A stretch of 64,000 nt of DNA from CAZRVH01 sp964603635 (GTDB taxonomy: Bacteria > Patescibacteriota > Gracilibacteria > Peribacterales > Peribacteraceae): contig CAZRVH010000005.1 of NCBI GenBank assembly GCA_964603635.1, positions 1 through 64,000 of the forward strand, in the 5' to 3' direction. The translations under genes and the position numbers were made by a program. Of this stretch, positions 41,318 through 47,930 are shown piece after piece; within the stretch, counting starts at the first letter, position 1; each line of letters opens with the position of its first letter. The notes under the pieces are model-generated. The model was given only the letters and a program-made list of their open reading frames with translations, was not told the DNA's origin and did not search any database.

Positions 41318-41884
41318 CTATTCTTCGGGCCACGGCAGGACGGTCTGCGGGTCGATGAAGTCCTTCAGCTCGGCTTCCGTTTGCACGTATCCCAGCATCA
41401 CGAGTTCGGTTCCTTTGTGGATGGTGAGATGCAGATGTTTGCGCGAGCCGTCGGTATCGTTGCTCTTGTCCGCTCCCAGGATGCCGATCTTCTGTCCTTG
41501 TGTGAGCGTTCCGGATTCGGCCGGAAGGCTCGCGACCGCGAGGTGACCGTAGATGATGTTCACGGGTTCGCCTTTCAGCATGCATTCCTGGGCCAGCACG
41601 CCGCCGTAGCCCGCCGCGAATCCGCTGTAGCGGATCTTTCCGCCGCATACCGCATAGACGTTCACGTCCTTATCCTTTTCGGAGCCCGTGATTTCGAAGT
41701 CCGTTCCCGTGTGGAATCCCGTGAACCGCTCCGGGGGATCGATGGGATTCGTCGCGGGATCGGGCGTCACGTAGAGGCCGAAGTGGAGGGGGGTCTCACG
41801 GGAGGCGCCGTTCTCGATGGGCCAGGTGCAGCCTGTCAAAAGGATGGTGGAAACGATCAGGGTCAGGAATTTTGCTTGCTTCAT
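41318..41884 (-). CDS. Lipoprotein with M23 metallopeptidase-like domain
   Basis: 188 residues. Lipobox in LIVSTILLTGC (Cys at 19). The M23/LytM fold shows HTGTDFEI (HxxxD), VYAVCGGKIRYSGFAAGYGG, YGHL and HLHLTIHKG (HxH), so all zinc ligands are present. It would cut peptidoglycan cross-links at the outer face of the membrane. It stands alone on the minus strand. Confidence 0.9.
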   Translation of the reverse strand: MKQAKFLTLIVSTILLTGCTWPIENGASRETPLHFGLYVTPDPATNPIDPPERFTGFHTGTDFEITGSEKDKDVNVYAVCGGKIRYSGFAAGYGGVLAQECMLKGEPVNIIYGHLAVASLPAESGTLTQGQKIGILGADKSNDTDGSRKHLHLTIHKGTELVMLGYVQTEAELKDFIDPQTVLPWPEE

Positions 41885-41924
41885 GCTTCTAAGACGGCTG
41901 CCGCTAGCAAAACTTACCGATCTA

Positions 41925-41952
41925 TTGCTTACATTTAATAATATTGTATTAT
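41925..41952 (+). promoter_or_regulatory. Promoter of the 42010 gene
   Basis: TTGCTT (41925-41930), 16-nt spacer, TATTAT (41947-41952). The leader contains the hairpin ACTGC TTCGG GCAGT at 41959-41973. Confidence 0.55.
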
Positions 41953-42009
41953 ATTAAAACTGCTTCGGGCAGTCGTTCTTTCAATCCTTATCTAGGAAAG
42001 GTCACTCCA

Positions 42010-42393
42010 TTGAATGCGGTACTCACTACCGGCGATTCCTCAATTACCAAAATAGTTGCTACTTTATTGAAGGAAAGGGGCTTTGAGATTATTGCAAGGC
42101 TCAAACGCGCCCACCTTGCCTTCGATATCGTGGAACACGATGCAGATGAAGTTGTCCTGGTTGTAATGGTTTTGTCGCAGGCCAATGAGCAGGATGAAGA
42201 TACTACGATCCGTCGCCTGCGAAATGAACACTCTTCCTGCAGGATTGTTTGTCTTGCCACAGGGCTGAATGACGACCGTAACAATTTTCTGCAAGCGCAG
42301 AGCGTTACGTATATCGACGCTGGTACGCAAGATTGGGTGACAATTTTTTACCGTTGTCTGCAAGATTTAACTCTCATGCTCAAGCAGAAGTAG
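42010..42393 (+). CDS. Receiver-like (pseudo-receiver) domain protein
   Basis: 127 residues, resembling a CheY fold: NAVLTTGDSSITKIVATLLKERGFEII, then EVVLVVMVL, SCRIVCLATGLND and VTYIDAGT strands. The phospho-acceptor Asp is not at the usual place, so it may act without phosphorylation. Start TTG 42010 is chosen because an AGGAAAGG site lies about 9 nt upstream and a promoter precedes it; upstream codons lie in the leader. It has its own terminator and points against aspS. Accessory unit. Confidence 0.6.
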   Translation: MNAVLTTGDSSITKIVATLLKERGFEIIARLKRAHLAFDIVEHDADEVVLVVMVLSQANEQDEDTTIRRLRNEHSSCRIVCLATGLNDDRNNFLQAQSVTYIDAGTQDWVTIFYRCLQDLTLMLKQK

Positions 42394-42404
42394 CTTGCGC
42401 TCGT

Positions 42405-42442
42405 AAGCCGCCCGTTCCCTCGTGGAATAGGCGGCTTTTTTT
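42405..42442 (+). terminator. Intrinsic terminator of the 42010 gene
   Basis: AAGCCGCC ... GGCGGCTT stem with seven T. Confidence 0.88.
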
Positions 42443-42451
42443 GGTTCGCGG

Positions 42452-42483
42452 TTCGTCCCTCGACGAGTTCGGGATGACACGGT
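42452..42483. repeat. Dispersed repeat, inverted copy
   Basis: TTCGTCCCTCGACGAGTTCG then GGATGACACGG, the reverse complement of the 17678 type. Confidence 0.65.
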
Positions 42484-42539
42484 TCAGATCCGGCTTCGTT
42501 CGGCTTCGCTATGTTTCGCCGGAACCACGCCGTTATTTG

Positions 42540-44291
42540 TTATGCCAATTTGATTCCAAGTTCCTTTAGTTGTTCGAGCGGCATGGGGGAGGGCGCGCCG
42601 AGCATGAGGTCCTTCGCTTTCTGGTCCTTCGGGAAGGCGATGACTTCGCGGATATTCGGCTCGTTGCAGAAGAGCATGACGATGCGGTCGATGCCCCAGG
42701 CGATGCCGCCGTGCGGCGGGGCGCCGTACGTGAACGCGCGCAGCAGGTGGCCGAAGCGGGCCTGGGCGTCCTCTTTCTTGATCTTCAAAATATCAAAGAT
42801 CTCGGCCTGCAGGTCTTGTTCGTGGATGCGGATGGATCCTCCGCCGATCTCGCTGCCGTTCAGCACGATGTCGTACGCTTCCGCCCGGGCCTTCAGGGGG
42901 TCTGTCTTCAGCAAGTGCCTGTCCTCGTTCTTCGGACGCGTGAAGGGATGGTGCACGGCGCCGATGTTGCCCTTGTCGTCGGCTTCGAACATCGGGAAGT
43001 CCGTCACCCACAGGTAGGCAAAGACATTTGGGTCCGCCAGGCTCTTGCGCTTGGCGACCTCCGTGCGCACGGCGCCCAGGGCCGTCACCGCGACTTCAAA
43101 CGTATCGGCGGTAAAGAAGAGCATGTCGCCTTTCTCGGCCTTCGCCAGGTCGGCCATCTTCTTCGCCGTCTCCTCGCCCATCTTTGCCACGGGCACGCCT
43201 TCCAGGGTATCGCCCACCTTGATGTACGCGAGGCCCTTCGCCTTGTGGACCTTCGCGAGTTCCGTCAGATCATCGATTTCCTTTCTGCTCATCGCGGCTC
43301 CCCCCGGCACGCACATCATCTTCACGATGCCGCCCTTCGCCACGGTGTCGGCAAAGACGCTGAAGCCGCAGCCCTTGCTCAGCTCGGACACGTCCTCGAA
43401 CTTCAGGCCGAAGCGGATATCGGGCTTGTCGGATCCATAGGCATGCATCGCCTCGTGCCACGTCATGCGGGGGAACGGCACGGTCTGGATCTTCACATCG
43501 GGTCGGAGTTCTTTGGTCGATTCCATGAAGGCCTCCTCCGTCAATTTCATGATGTCCTCCGCCTCGCCGAATGACATCTCCAAGTCCATCTGTGTGAATT
43601 CCGGCTGACGGTCTCCACGCTGGTCTTCGTCACGGAAGCACCTGGCGATCTGCATGTACCTGTCGAGTCCGCCCACCTGCGTCAGCTGCTTGAGCTGCTG
43701 CGGGGACTGGGGCAGCACGTAGAAAGTGCCCGGGTAGAGGCGGCTGGGCACCAGGTATTCGCGCGACCCCTCGGGCGTTCCCTTGATGAGGATGGGCGTT
43801 TCGATCTCGATGAAGTCGCGCTTGTAGAAAAAGTTGCGCGTCATCTGCAGGAACTTGTGACGCAGCACGAGGTTCTTCTGCATGCGCTCGCGACGCAGAT
43901 CCAGGTAGCGGAATTCAAGTCTCAGTTCCTCGTTCACTTCCTTCTCCTGGTCGATTTCAAAGGGGGGCGTGGCGGCTTCGTTCAGCACCTCGATCGTCTT
44001 CACCAATACCTCAATCATGCCCGTCGGGTTCTCCGGGCGCTCGGCGCCGGGCAAACGCTTGCGCACGCTTCCCTCCACTTTCAGTACCCATTCCGGACGC
44101 ACCTTCTCGGCCGCGGCGAAGACGTCTCTGTCATTCGGATCGATGACGATCTGGGTGAAGCCGTAGCGGTCGCGCAGGTCGATGAAGATGAGGCCTCCGT
44201 GGTCGCGGCGACGATGCACCCATCCGCAGAGGGTGACGGCTTGGGAGTCGTCTTTGGCGGTCAGTTGGCCGCAGGTGTGGGTGCGTAGCAT
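42540..44291 (-). CDS. aspS: Aspartyl-tRNA synthetase (bacterial type)
   Basis: 583 residues. OB-fold anticodon domain (1-105), class II core with motif 2 (FRDEDQRGDRQPEFTQMD), a GAD insertion (about 285-415), motif 3 near the end (GIAWGIDRIVMLF). It charges tRNA-Asp, possibly also tRNA-Asn if asparaginyl-tRNA is made by amidation. Start ATG 44291 (MLRTHTCGQL) lies 9 nt after TATACT; the ORF opens 6 nt earlier. Confidence 0.97.
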   Translation of the reverse strand: MLRTHTCGQLTAKDDSQAVTLCGWVHRRRDHGGLIFIDLRDRYGFTQIVIDPNDRDVFAAAEKVRPEWVLKVEGSVRKRLPGAERPENPTGMIEVLVKTIEVLNEAATPPFEIDQEKEVNEELRLEFRYLDLRRERMQKNLVLRHKFLQMTRNFFYKRDFIEIETPILIKGTPEGSREYLVPSRLYPGTFYVLPQSPQQLKQLTQVGGLDRYMQIARCFRDEDQRGDRQPEFTQMDLEMSFGEAEDIMKLTEEAFMESTKELRPDVKIQTVPFPRMTWHEAMHAYGSDKPDIRFGLKFEDVSELSKGCGFSVFADTVAKGGIVKMMCVPGGAAMSRKEIDDLTELAKVHKAKGLAYIKVGDTLEGVPVAKMGEETAKKMADLAKAEKGDMLFFTADTFEVAVTALGAVRTEVAKRKSLADPNVFAYLWVTDFPMFEADDKGNIGAVHHPFTRPKNEDRHLLKTDPLKARAEAYDIVLNGSEIGGGSIRIHEQDLQAEIFDILKIKKEDAQARFGHLLRAFTYGAPPHGGIAWGIDRIVMLFCNEPNIREVIAFPKDQKAKDLMLGAPSPMPLEQLKELGIKLA

Positions 44292-44343
44292 AGGCAACGG
44301 AGTATAGGGGTATGTGAACCCGTTGAGCTAGGGGATGCGTATA

Positions 44344-44371
44344 TTGACTTATTATAAATATATTCTATAAT
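44344..44371 (+). promoter_or_regulatory. TTGACT-type leaderless promoter of the zinc-finger gene
   Basis: TTGACT (44344-44349), 16-nt A/T-rich spacer, TATAAT (44366-44371), then TTATGT and ATG. Confidence 0.8.
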
Positions 44372-44377
44372 TTATGT

Positions 44378-44635
44378 ATGCCGAAAAATAACAACGAGCT
44401 TTCATTGGATGAAGAGAAATACAATTTTTGCCCTATTTGCGGAGCCCGTTTTTACGGAGAGTATTCCGAACATCGTTGTTCCGAAAGAGTGTTGCGGGCG
44501 ATAGACGGGGCTCACAAAAGAAATCCCGAAGAGCTGACCATCGGTGCATTGCAACGCCCGTTTAACGAACGCCTGACGGAAGGTTTGAAGTTGCTGAGAA
44601 AATACGGAATCGACGCGGAAGGATACTCGGATTGA
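44378..44635 (+). CDS. Small zinc-finger-like protein
   Basis: 85 residues with FCPICGARFYGEYSEHRC, a C-x2-C...H-x-C set of metal ligands (about residues 17-33), followed by a helical tail. Cytoplasmic. It ends 4 bp before the outermost nrdR 3'-end copy and has its own TTGACT/TATAAT promoter; base composition is richer in A/T than its neighbours. Probably an accessory gene that binds nucleic acid, which is inference. Confidence 0.7.
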   Translation: MPKNNNELSLDEEKYNFCPICGARFYGEYSEHRCSERVLRAIDGAHKRNPEELTIGALQRPFNERLTEGLKLLRKYGIDAEGYSD

Positions 44636-44639
44636 AGGA

Positions 44640-44719
44640 TCACTTCTTCTTCGCCTTCTCGAAGAGCCGCCCCACCTCCTCCTTGACCTCCTCCACGTCC
44701 TTGAATTCACGCTGGATGG
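44640..44719 (-). pseudogene. nrdR 3'-end copy A
   Basis: On the minus strand: TIQREFKDVEEVKEEVGRLF then EKAKKK and TGA; nrdR has SIHREFKDVEEFKEEVGRLF, EKAKKK, TAG. 25 codons and the stop are present. Changes are mixed synonymous and conservative, so it is more diverged than copy B. Confidence 0.85.
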
Positions 44720-44767
44720 TGCGTTGGCAATTGTAGGAAATGGCTATGTTCGGCCACACAGTAGTAT

Positions 44768-44796
44768 TTGACATTTACTAAAATTGATTTAGGGTA
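44768..44796 (+). promoter_or_regulatory. TTGACA-type promoter of nrdR-linked gene A
   Basis: TTGACA (44768-44773), 17-nt spacer, weak -10 AGGGTA (44791-44796). The 60 bp before it are nearly identical to those before gene B. Confidence 0.55.
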
Positions 44797-44844
44797 TCGT
44801 CACGTTCTTTTTCATTATCCACTTTTTTGGTATCGGAGGCAGTC

Positions 44845-45447
44845 ATGTCCCTCATGGATCTGTTGTTCCAAAATGGAAATTTACACTCCTTGGCTAAAAC
44901 CCAGAAATTAACTCTTCTGACTCTTCTGAGGGTCACAGCCTCCATGCGTTTGGCCCTCCTGCATCCGGCGCAAGGCAATGCAGTTCCTATTCCCTCGAAT
45001 TGGCTCCAAGCAGCGTCGATTGGATTTCCACTCTTGAGTCCGGAAACGAACAACTGCCAGTACATGGATCCGGGTACATCGATACATACTTTGTGCGATA
45101 TGTTGCAGATTGATCCAAGAAACCTATTGCTACCTTCCGACAGCATCATGGATCAGGAGCAGCCGGTCGTTCGGATAGCCATTTACCACGGCGAGCACGA
45201 GCGTGTTCACTTGGGAAATCTTGCCGCCCAAGGCCTCGTCGTACCTTCTTTGAGACAGGCATTGTGTCTTCTTGTCTTGAGGAGGTTGGTCTACGGCGTA
45301 TGCATTTACCCTGCCGGAATCTGGTTCAGTTCAGGGCAGCAAGTATCGCCCGTGCGCCTCATCGAGAAGGATGGATCCATCCAGATCAGTCTCGAAATGC
45401 ATGATACGGGCATGACCGTCCTCATCTGTTTGTGCAAAACATCATAA
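44845..45447 (+). CDS. Unknown protein, nrdR-linked paralogue A
   Basis: 200 residues, soluble. Clearly related to gene B (45813-46406): both start MSL(M/S)(D/N)LLFQ, contain DPGTS(I/V)(H/Q)T(L/M)C, and P(S/T)(L/F)RQALC, and have a C-terminal GIW block. A GGAGG site lies 5 nt before ATG 44845. Own promoter and terminator. Convergent to nrdR and between two copies of the nrdR 3' end. I do not recognise the family. Confidence 0.75.
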   Translation: MSLMDLLFQNGNLHSLAKTQKLTLLTLLRVTASMRLALLHPAQGNAVPIPSNWLQAASIGFPLLSPETNNCQYMDPGTSIHTLCDMLQIDPRNLLLPSDSIMDQEQPVVRIAIYHGEHERVHLGNLAAQGLVVPSLRQALCLLVLRRLVYGVCIYPAGIWFSSGQQVSPVRLIEKDGSIQISLEMHDTGMTVLICLCKTS

Positions 45448-45468
45448 GTTTTAAAAGGATGTCTCTTT

Positions 45469-45500
45469 CCCGTTCCCACATCGTTGGGAGCGGGTTTTTT
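45469..45500 (+). terminator. Terminator of gene A
   Basis: CCCGTTCCCA / TGGGAGCGGG with a 6-nt loop, T6. Homologous in shape and sequence to the gene B terminator at 46424. Confidence 0.88.
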
Positions 45501-45503
45501 CGT

Positions 45504-45606
45504 ACCTCGATACGCGTCGCATTGTGTCATGCCGAGTGTTTTGCGTTGCCGAAGCTACGCAAAATGTATCGAGGCGCAATGCGATGCTACTCGGTATGAC
45601 GCATAC
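45504..45606. repeat. Nested inverted repeat between gene A and nrdR copy B
   Basis: CCTCGATAC pairs with GTATCGAGG, TGTCATGCCGAGT with ACTCGGTATGACGCA, and GTTTTGCGT with ACGCAAAAT. The arms are interleaved, so it could fold in more than one way. Related to the dispersed GTCAT family. Confidence 0.65.
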
Positions 45607-45607
45607 A

Positions 45608-45687
45608 TCACTTCTTCTTCGCCTTCTCGAAGAGCCGTCCCACCTCCTCCTTGAACTCCTCCACGTCCTTGAATTCGCGGTGGATGG
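45608..45687 (-). pseudogene. nrdR 3'-end copy B
   Basis: Encodes TIHREFKDVEEFKEEVGRLF then EKAKKK and TGA; only one silent change, a changed stop codon and one changed first residue against nrdR. It ends at the same codon as copy A. Confidence 0.88.
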
Positions 45688-45735
45688 TGGGCTGGCAATG
45701 GTAGGAAATGGCTATGTTCGGCCACACAGTAGTAT

Positions 45736-45764
45736 TTGACATTTACTAGAATTGATTTAAAGTA
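45736..45764 (+). promoter_or_regulatory. TTGACA-type promoter of nrdR-linked gene B
   Basis: TTGACA (45736-45741), 17-nt spacer, weak -10 AAAGTA (45759-45764). Confidence 0.55.
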
Positions 45765-45812
45765 TCGCCATGTTCTTTTTCTCCATCTAACGGTACTAGG
45801 AGGTATTCGTCC

Positions 45813-46406
45813 ATGTCCCTCAGCAATCTTTTGTTTCAGAGTCCCGGTCTGAGCCCTTTGGTAACGAAGCAGCGGACGTCTCTTTTTGCATTGCTGGAGT
45901 TATCCAGACACATGCATGATGTCGAGCTGGCAGGATTGAAGTCGCCAACTCAACCCGCGCCACCGGAATGGCTTCTGGCCGCAATGCAAGGTTTTGTTCG
46001 TCAATCTGATGTCCGTACCTTTGCGTACACGGATCCCGGGACATCAGTCCAAACCATGTGTGGACTGCTTCTCATTGATCCTCACAATCGCCAATATTTG
46101 CCGCCTGATGTGGTTGATCAAGAGAGGCCGACGGATCGAAAAGTTAAGGTGCTCGGCGTCTATCCAACGGTTGATAGGCAAATTCTCAGCAGCCAAAACT
46201 TGGTTTTGCCGACCTTCCGGCAGGCATTATGCTACTTGGCAATGTGGCGGCTGGTCCACGGTACCCATGAACATCTATCCGGTATCTGGTGCGACGTGGC
46301 AGGCAGCGAGGTCCCCATTCATCTTAAGGAAACCAATGGTTCTTTCTCGATATCCAATAGATCGTTGCGTGATGGACATCAATTAGTCGGCTTGTTAAAA
46401 ACGTAG
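45813..46406 (+). CDS. Unknown protein, nrdR-linked paralogue B
   Basis: 197 residues, paralogue of gene A with about one third identity by eye. Conserved blocks: MSLSNLLFQS, PPEWLLAAMQGFV, YTDPGTSVQTMC, LPTFRQALCYLAMWRLV, GIWCDV. AGGAGG lies 9 nt before ATG 45813. The unit nrdR-3'-copy, promoter, gene, terminator is the same as for gene A, so a whole cassette was duplicated or acquired twice. Function unknown. Confidence 0.75.
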   Translation: MSLSNLLFQSPGLSPLVTKQRTSLFALLELSRHMHDVELAGLKSPTQPAPPEWLLAAMQGFVRQSDVRTFAYTDPGTSVQTMCGLLLIDPHNRQYLPPDVVDQERPTDRKVKVLGVYPTVDRQILSSQNLVLPTFRQALCYLAMWRLVHGTHEHLSGIWCDVAGSEVPIHLKETNGSFSISNRSLRDGHQLVGLLKT

Positions 46407-46423
46407 TTCACGCCGATGAATCC

Positions 46424-46459
46424 ACTCCGTTCTCATTCACTTGGGAGCGGAGTTTTTTT
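46424..46459 (+). terminator. Terminator of gene B
   Basis: ACTCCGTTCTCA / TGGGAGCGGAGT (G-U pairs) and seven T. Confidence 0.85.
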
Positions 46460-46509
46460 AACAAGAGCGATGGCTTCTTAGGCCACGATAAATAATGAGG
46501 TGCCGCCCT

Positions 46510-46560
46510 TCGTCCCTCGACAGGCTCGGGATGACACTCTCAGGGTGACGCGGTTTTTTT
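46510..46560. repeat. Dispersed repeat, inverted copy, with second arm
   Basis: CGTCCCTCGACAGGCTCGGG then ATGACACTCTCAGGGTGACGCGGTTTTTTT; a further arm TTGGTTCGGCAGGCTCACCA lies at 46570-46589. Confidence 0.65.
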
Positions 46561-46606
46561 TATTTCTTCTTGGTTCGGCAGGCTCACCAGGACAAAAGGA
46601 GGAAGT

Positions 46607-47068
46607 CTATTTCTTCTTCGCCTTCTCGAAGAGCCGTCCCACCTCCTCCTTGAACTCCTCCACGTCCTTGAATTCGCGGTGGATGGAGGCGAAGCGGATG
46701 TAGGCGACCTGGTCCAGCTTCTTCAGTTCCTTCATCACGTCGTTGCCGATCTCGCTGCTCTTCACTTCCTCCTGCTTGGCGGCCCACATCTCCTCCAGGT
46801 GCGACAATAGTTTATCGACTTGCTCCTGCGTCACGGGGCGCTTGGTGCACGCCAGCCAGATACCGCGCATGATTTTCTCGCGCTCATAGGGTTCGCGGGT
46901 GCCGTCGCGTTTCACGACGATGAGCGACGTCAGTTCCTGGCGTTCGAACGTGGTGAAACGGTGCCCGCACTTCGGGCACTCGCGGCGGCGGCGCACCGAG
47001 CGGCCTTCGTCGCTGACGCGGGAATCGATCACAGACGTATCCGGTGATTTGCAGCGGGGGCAGATCAT
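46607..47068 (-). CDS. nrdR: Transcriptional repressor NrdR
   Basis: 153 residues. Zinc ribbon MICPRCKSPDTSVIDSR...CPKCGHRF, then the ATP-cone (VVKRDGTREPYEREKIMRGIWLACTKRPV). NrdR senses dATP/ATP and represses ribonucleotide reductase genes, which are not in this window. TACAAT lies 12 nt upstream of ATG 47068. Its last 25 codons are repeated twice downstream (44640 and 45608), each copy associated with an accessory gene. Confidence 0.96.
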   Translation of the reverse strand: MICPRCKSPDTSVIDSRVSDEGRSVRRRRECPKCGHRFTTFERQELTSLIVVKRDGTREPYEREKIMRGIWLACTKRPVTQEQVDKLLSHLEEMWAAKQEEVKSSEIGNDVMKELKKLDQVAYIRFASIHREFKDVEEFKEEVGRLFEKAKKK

Positions 47069-47100
47069 GGGGTTGGTTCCATTGTACAGTATGGAAAGGG

Positions 47101-47178
47101 AATAGAAGAAATAAAGGCAATCAAGGGAATCAACGATGATCCTTGATTACTTTGTTTCCGTTGATTTCTTTGATTCCT
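47101..47178. repeat. Inverted AT-rich repeat (AAATCAAGG family), copy 2
   Basis: GAATAGAAGAAATAAAGGCA ... TTGATTTCTTTGATTCC; inverted relative of 31687-31777. It fills the nrdR-sua5 gap. Confidence 0.5.
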
Positions 47179-47231
47179 TCACGTCTTTTTCATTTCATTC
47201 CAATACCGCTTCCCCGGTCCATACCCTTCCC

Positions 47232-47834
47232 TCACTTCCAGATTTTGATGCTTCCCGGGCGCACTTCCACCGCGTCCGCCGTCAGGTCCACCACGGTCGA
47301 GGGCGGGACGAAGGGGAGAACGCCGCTGTCCAGGATCAGGTCCGGCAGGATTTTGTTGTCCCGCAGTTGCATCAGAATGTCCGCGACCGTGTAGGGATTG
47401 GGTTTGCCGTGGAAGTTTGCCGACGTCGTGGAAATGGGCATGGCGCACTCCGTGGCGAGGGCCTTCGCGACGGGGTGGCTGGAGACGCGCACGCCGATCG
47501 TCGTGCCACCGCGGGGCGTCACGAAAAAACGCTTGGGTTCGAAGAGGGGGAGGATGATCGTGAGGGGGCCGGGCAGATGTTCGGCCGCCAACCTTTCCGC
47601 GTCGTCGTTCCACTCGGCCACGTCCTTCGCATCGTCCACCGTGGCGAAGAGCCCGCTGACGGGTTTGTCGTACGGGCGTTCTTTTATCTTGAATAGTTTC
47701 GTGACGGCCTCCAGGTTCTGCAGGTCGCAGGCGAGGCCGTAACAGGTCTCCGTCGCGTGCGCCACGACCCCTCCTTCGCGGAGGACGTCGACGGCTTCAC
47801 GGAGGGCTTCGTCGGTGACGGGTAGGATGCGCAT
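47232..47834 (-). CDS. tsaC: Threonylcarbamoyl-AMP synthase (Sua5/YwlC/TsaC)
   Basis: 200 residues: GGVVAHATETCYGLACDLQN, KERPYDKPVSGLFATVDD, LPGPLTIILP, RGGTTIGVRVSSHP, STTSANFHG. It makes threonylcarbamoyl-AMP for t6A37 of ANN-decoding tRNAs. Start ATG 47834 lies 6 nt after TACATT: leaderless. Lies alone between nrdR and dnaE. Confidence 0.94.
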   Translation of the reverse strand: MRILPVTDEALREAVDVLREGGVVAHATETCYGLACDLQNLEAVTKLFKIKERPYDKPVSGLFATVDDAKDVAEWNDDAERLAAEHLPGPLTIILPLFEPKRFFVTPRGGTTIGVRVSSHPVAKALATECAMPISTTSANFHGKPNPYTVADILMQLRDNKILPDLILDSGVLPFVPPSTVVDLTADAVEVRPGSIKIWK

Positions 47835-47930
47835 GGGGGGAATGTACAATGAACAATTGAGAATGAACAATGGTGGCATGCTTTTTTAAAGAAAAATTCC
47901 ACTCAATGTCCACTGATCTCCGTTCTTCGC

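Noticed and set aside
44640..46600. Insertion sequence or integron explaining the nrdR cassettes
   Set aside because: No transposase or integrase and no typical attC sites or terminal inverted repeats bounding the units.
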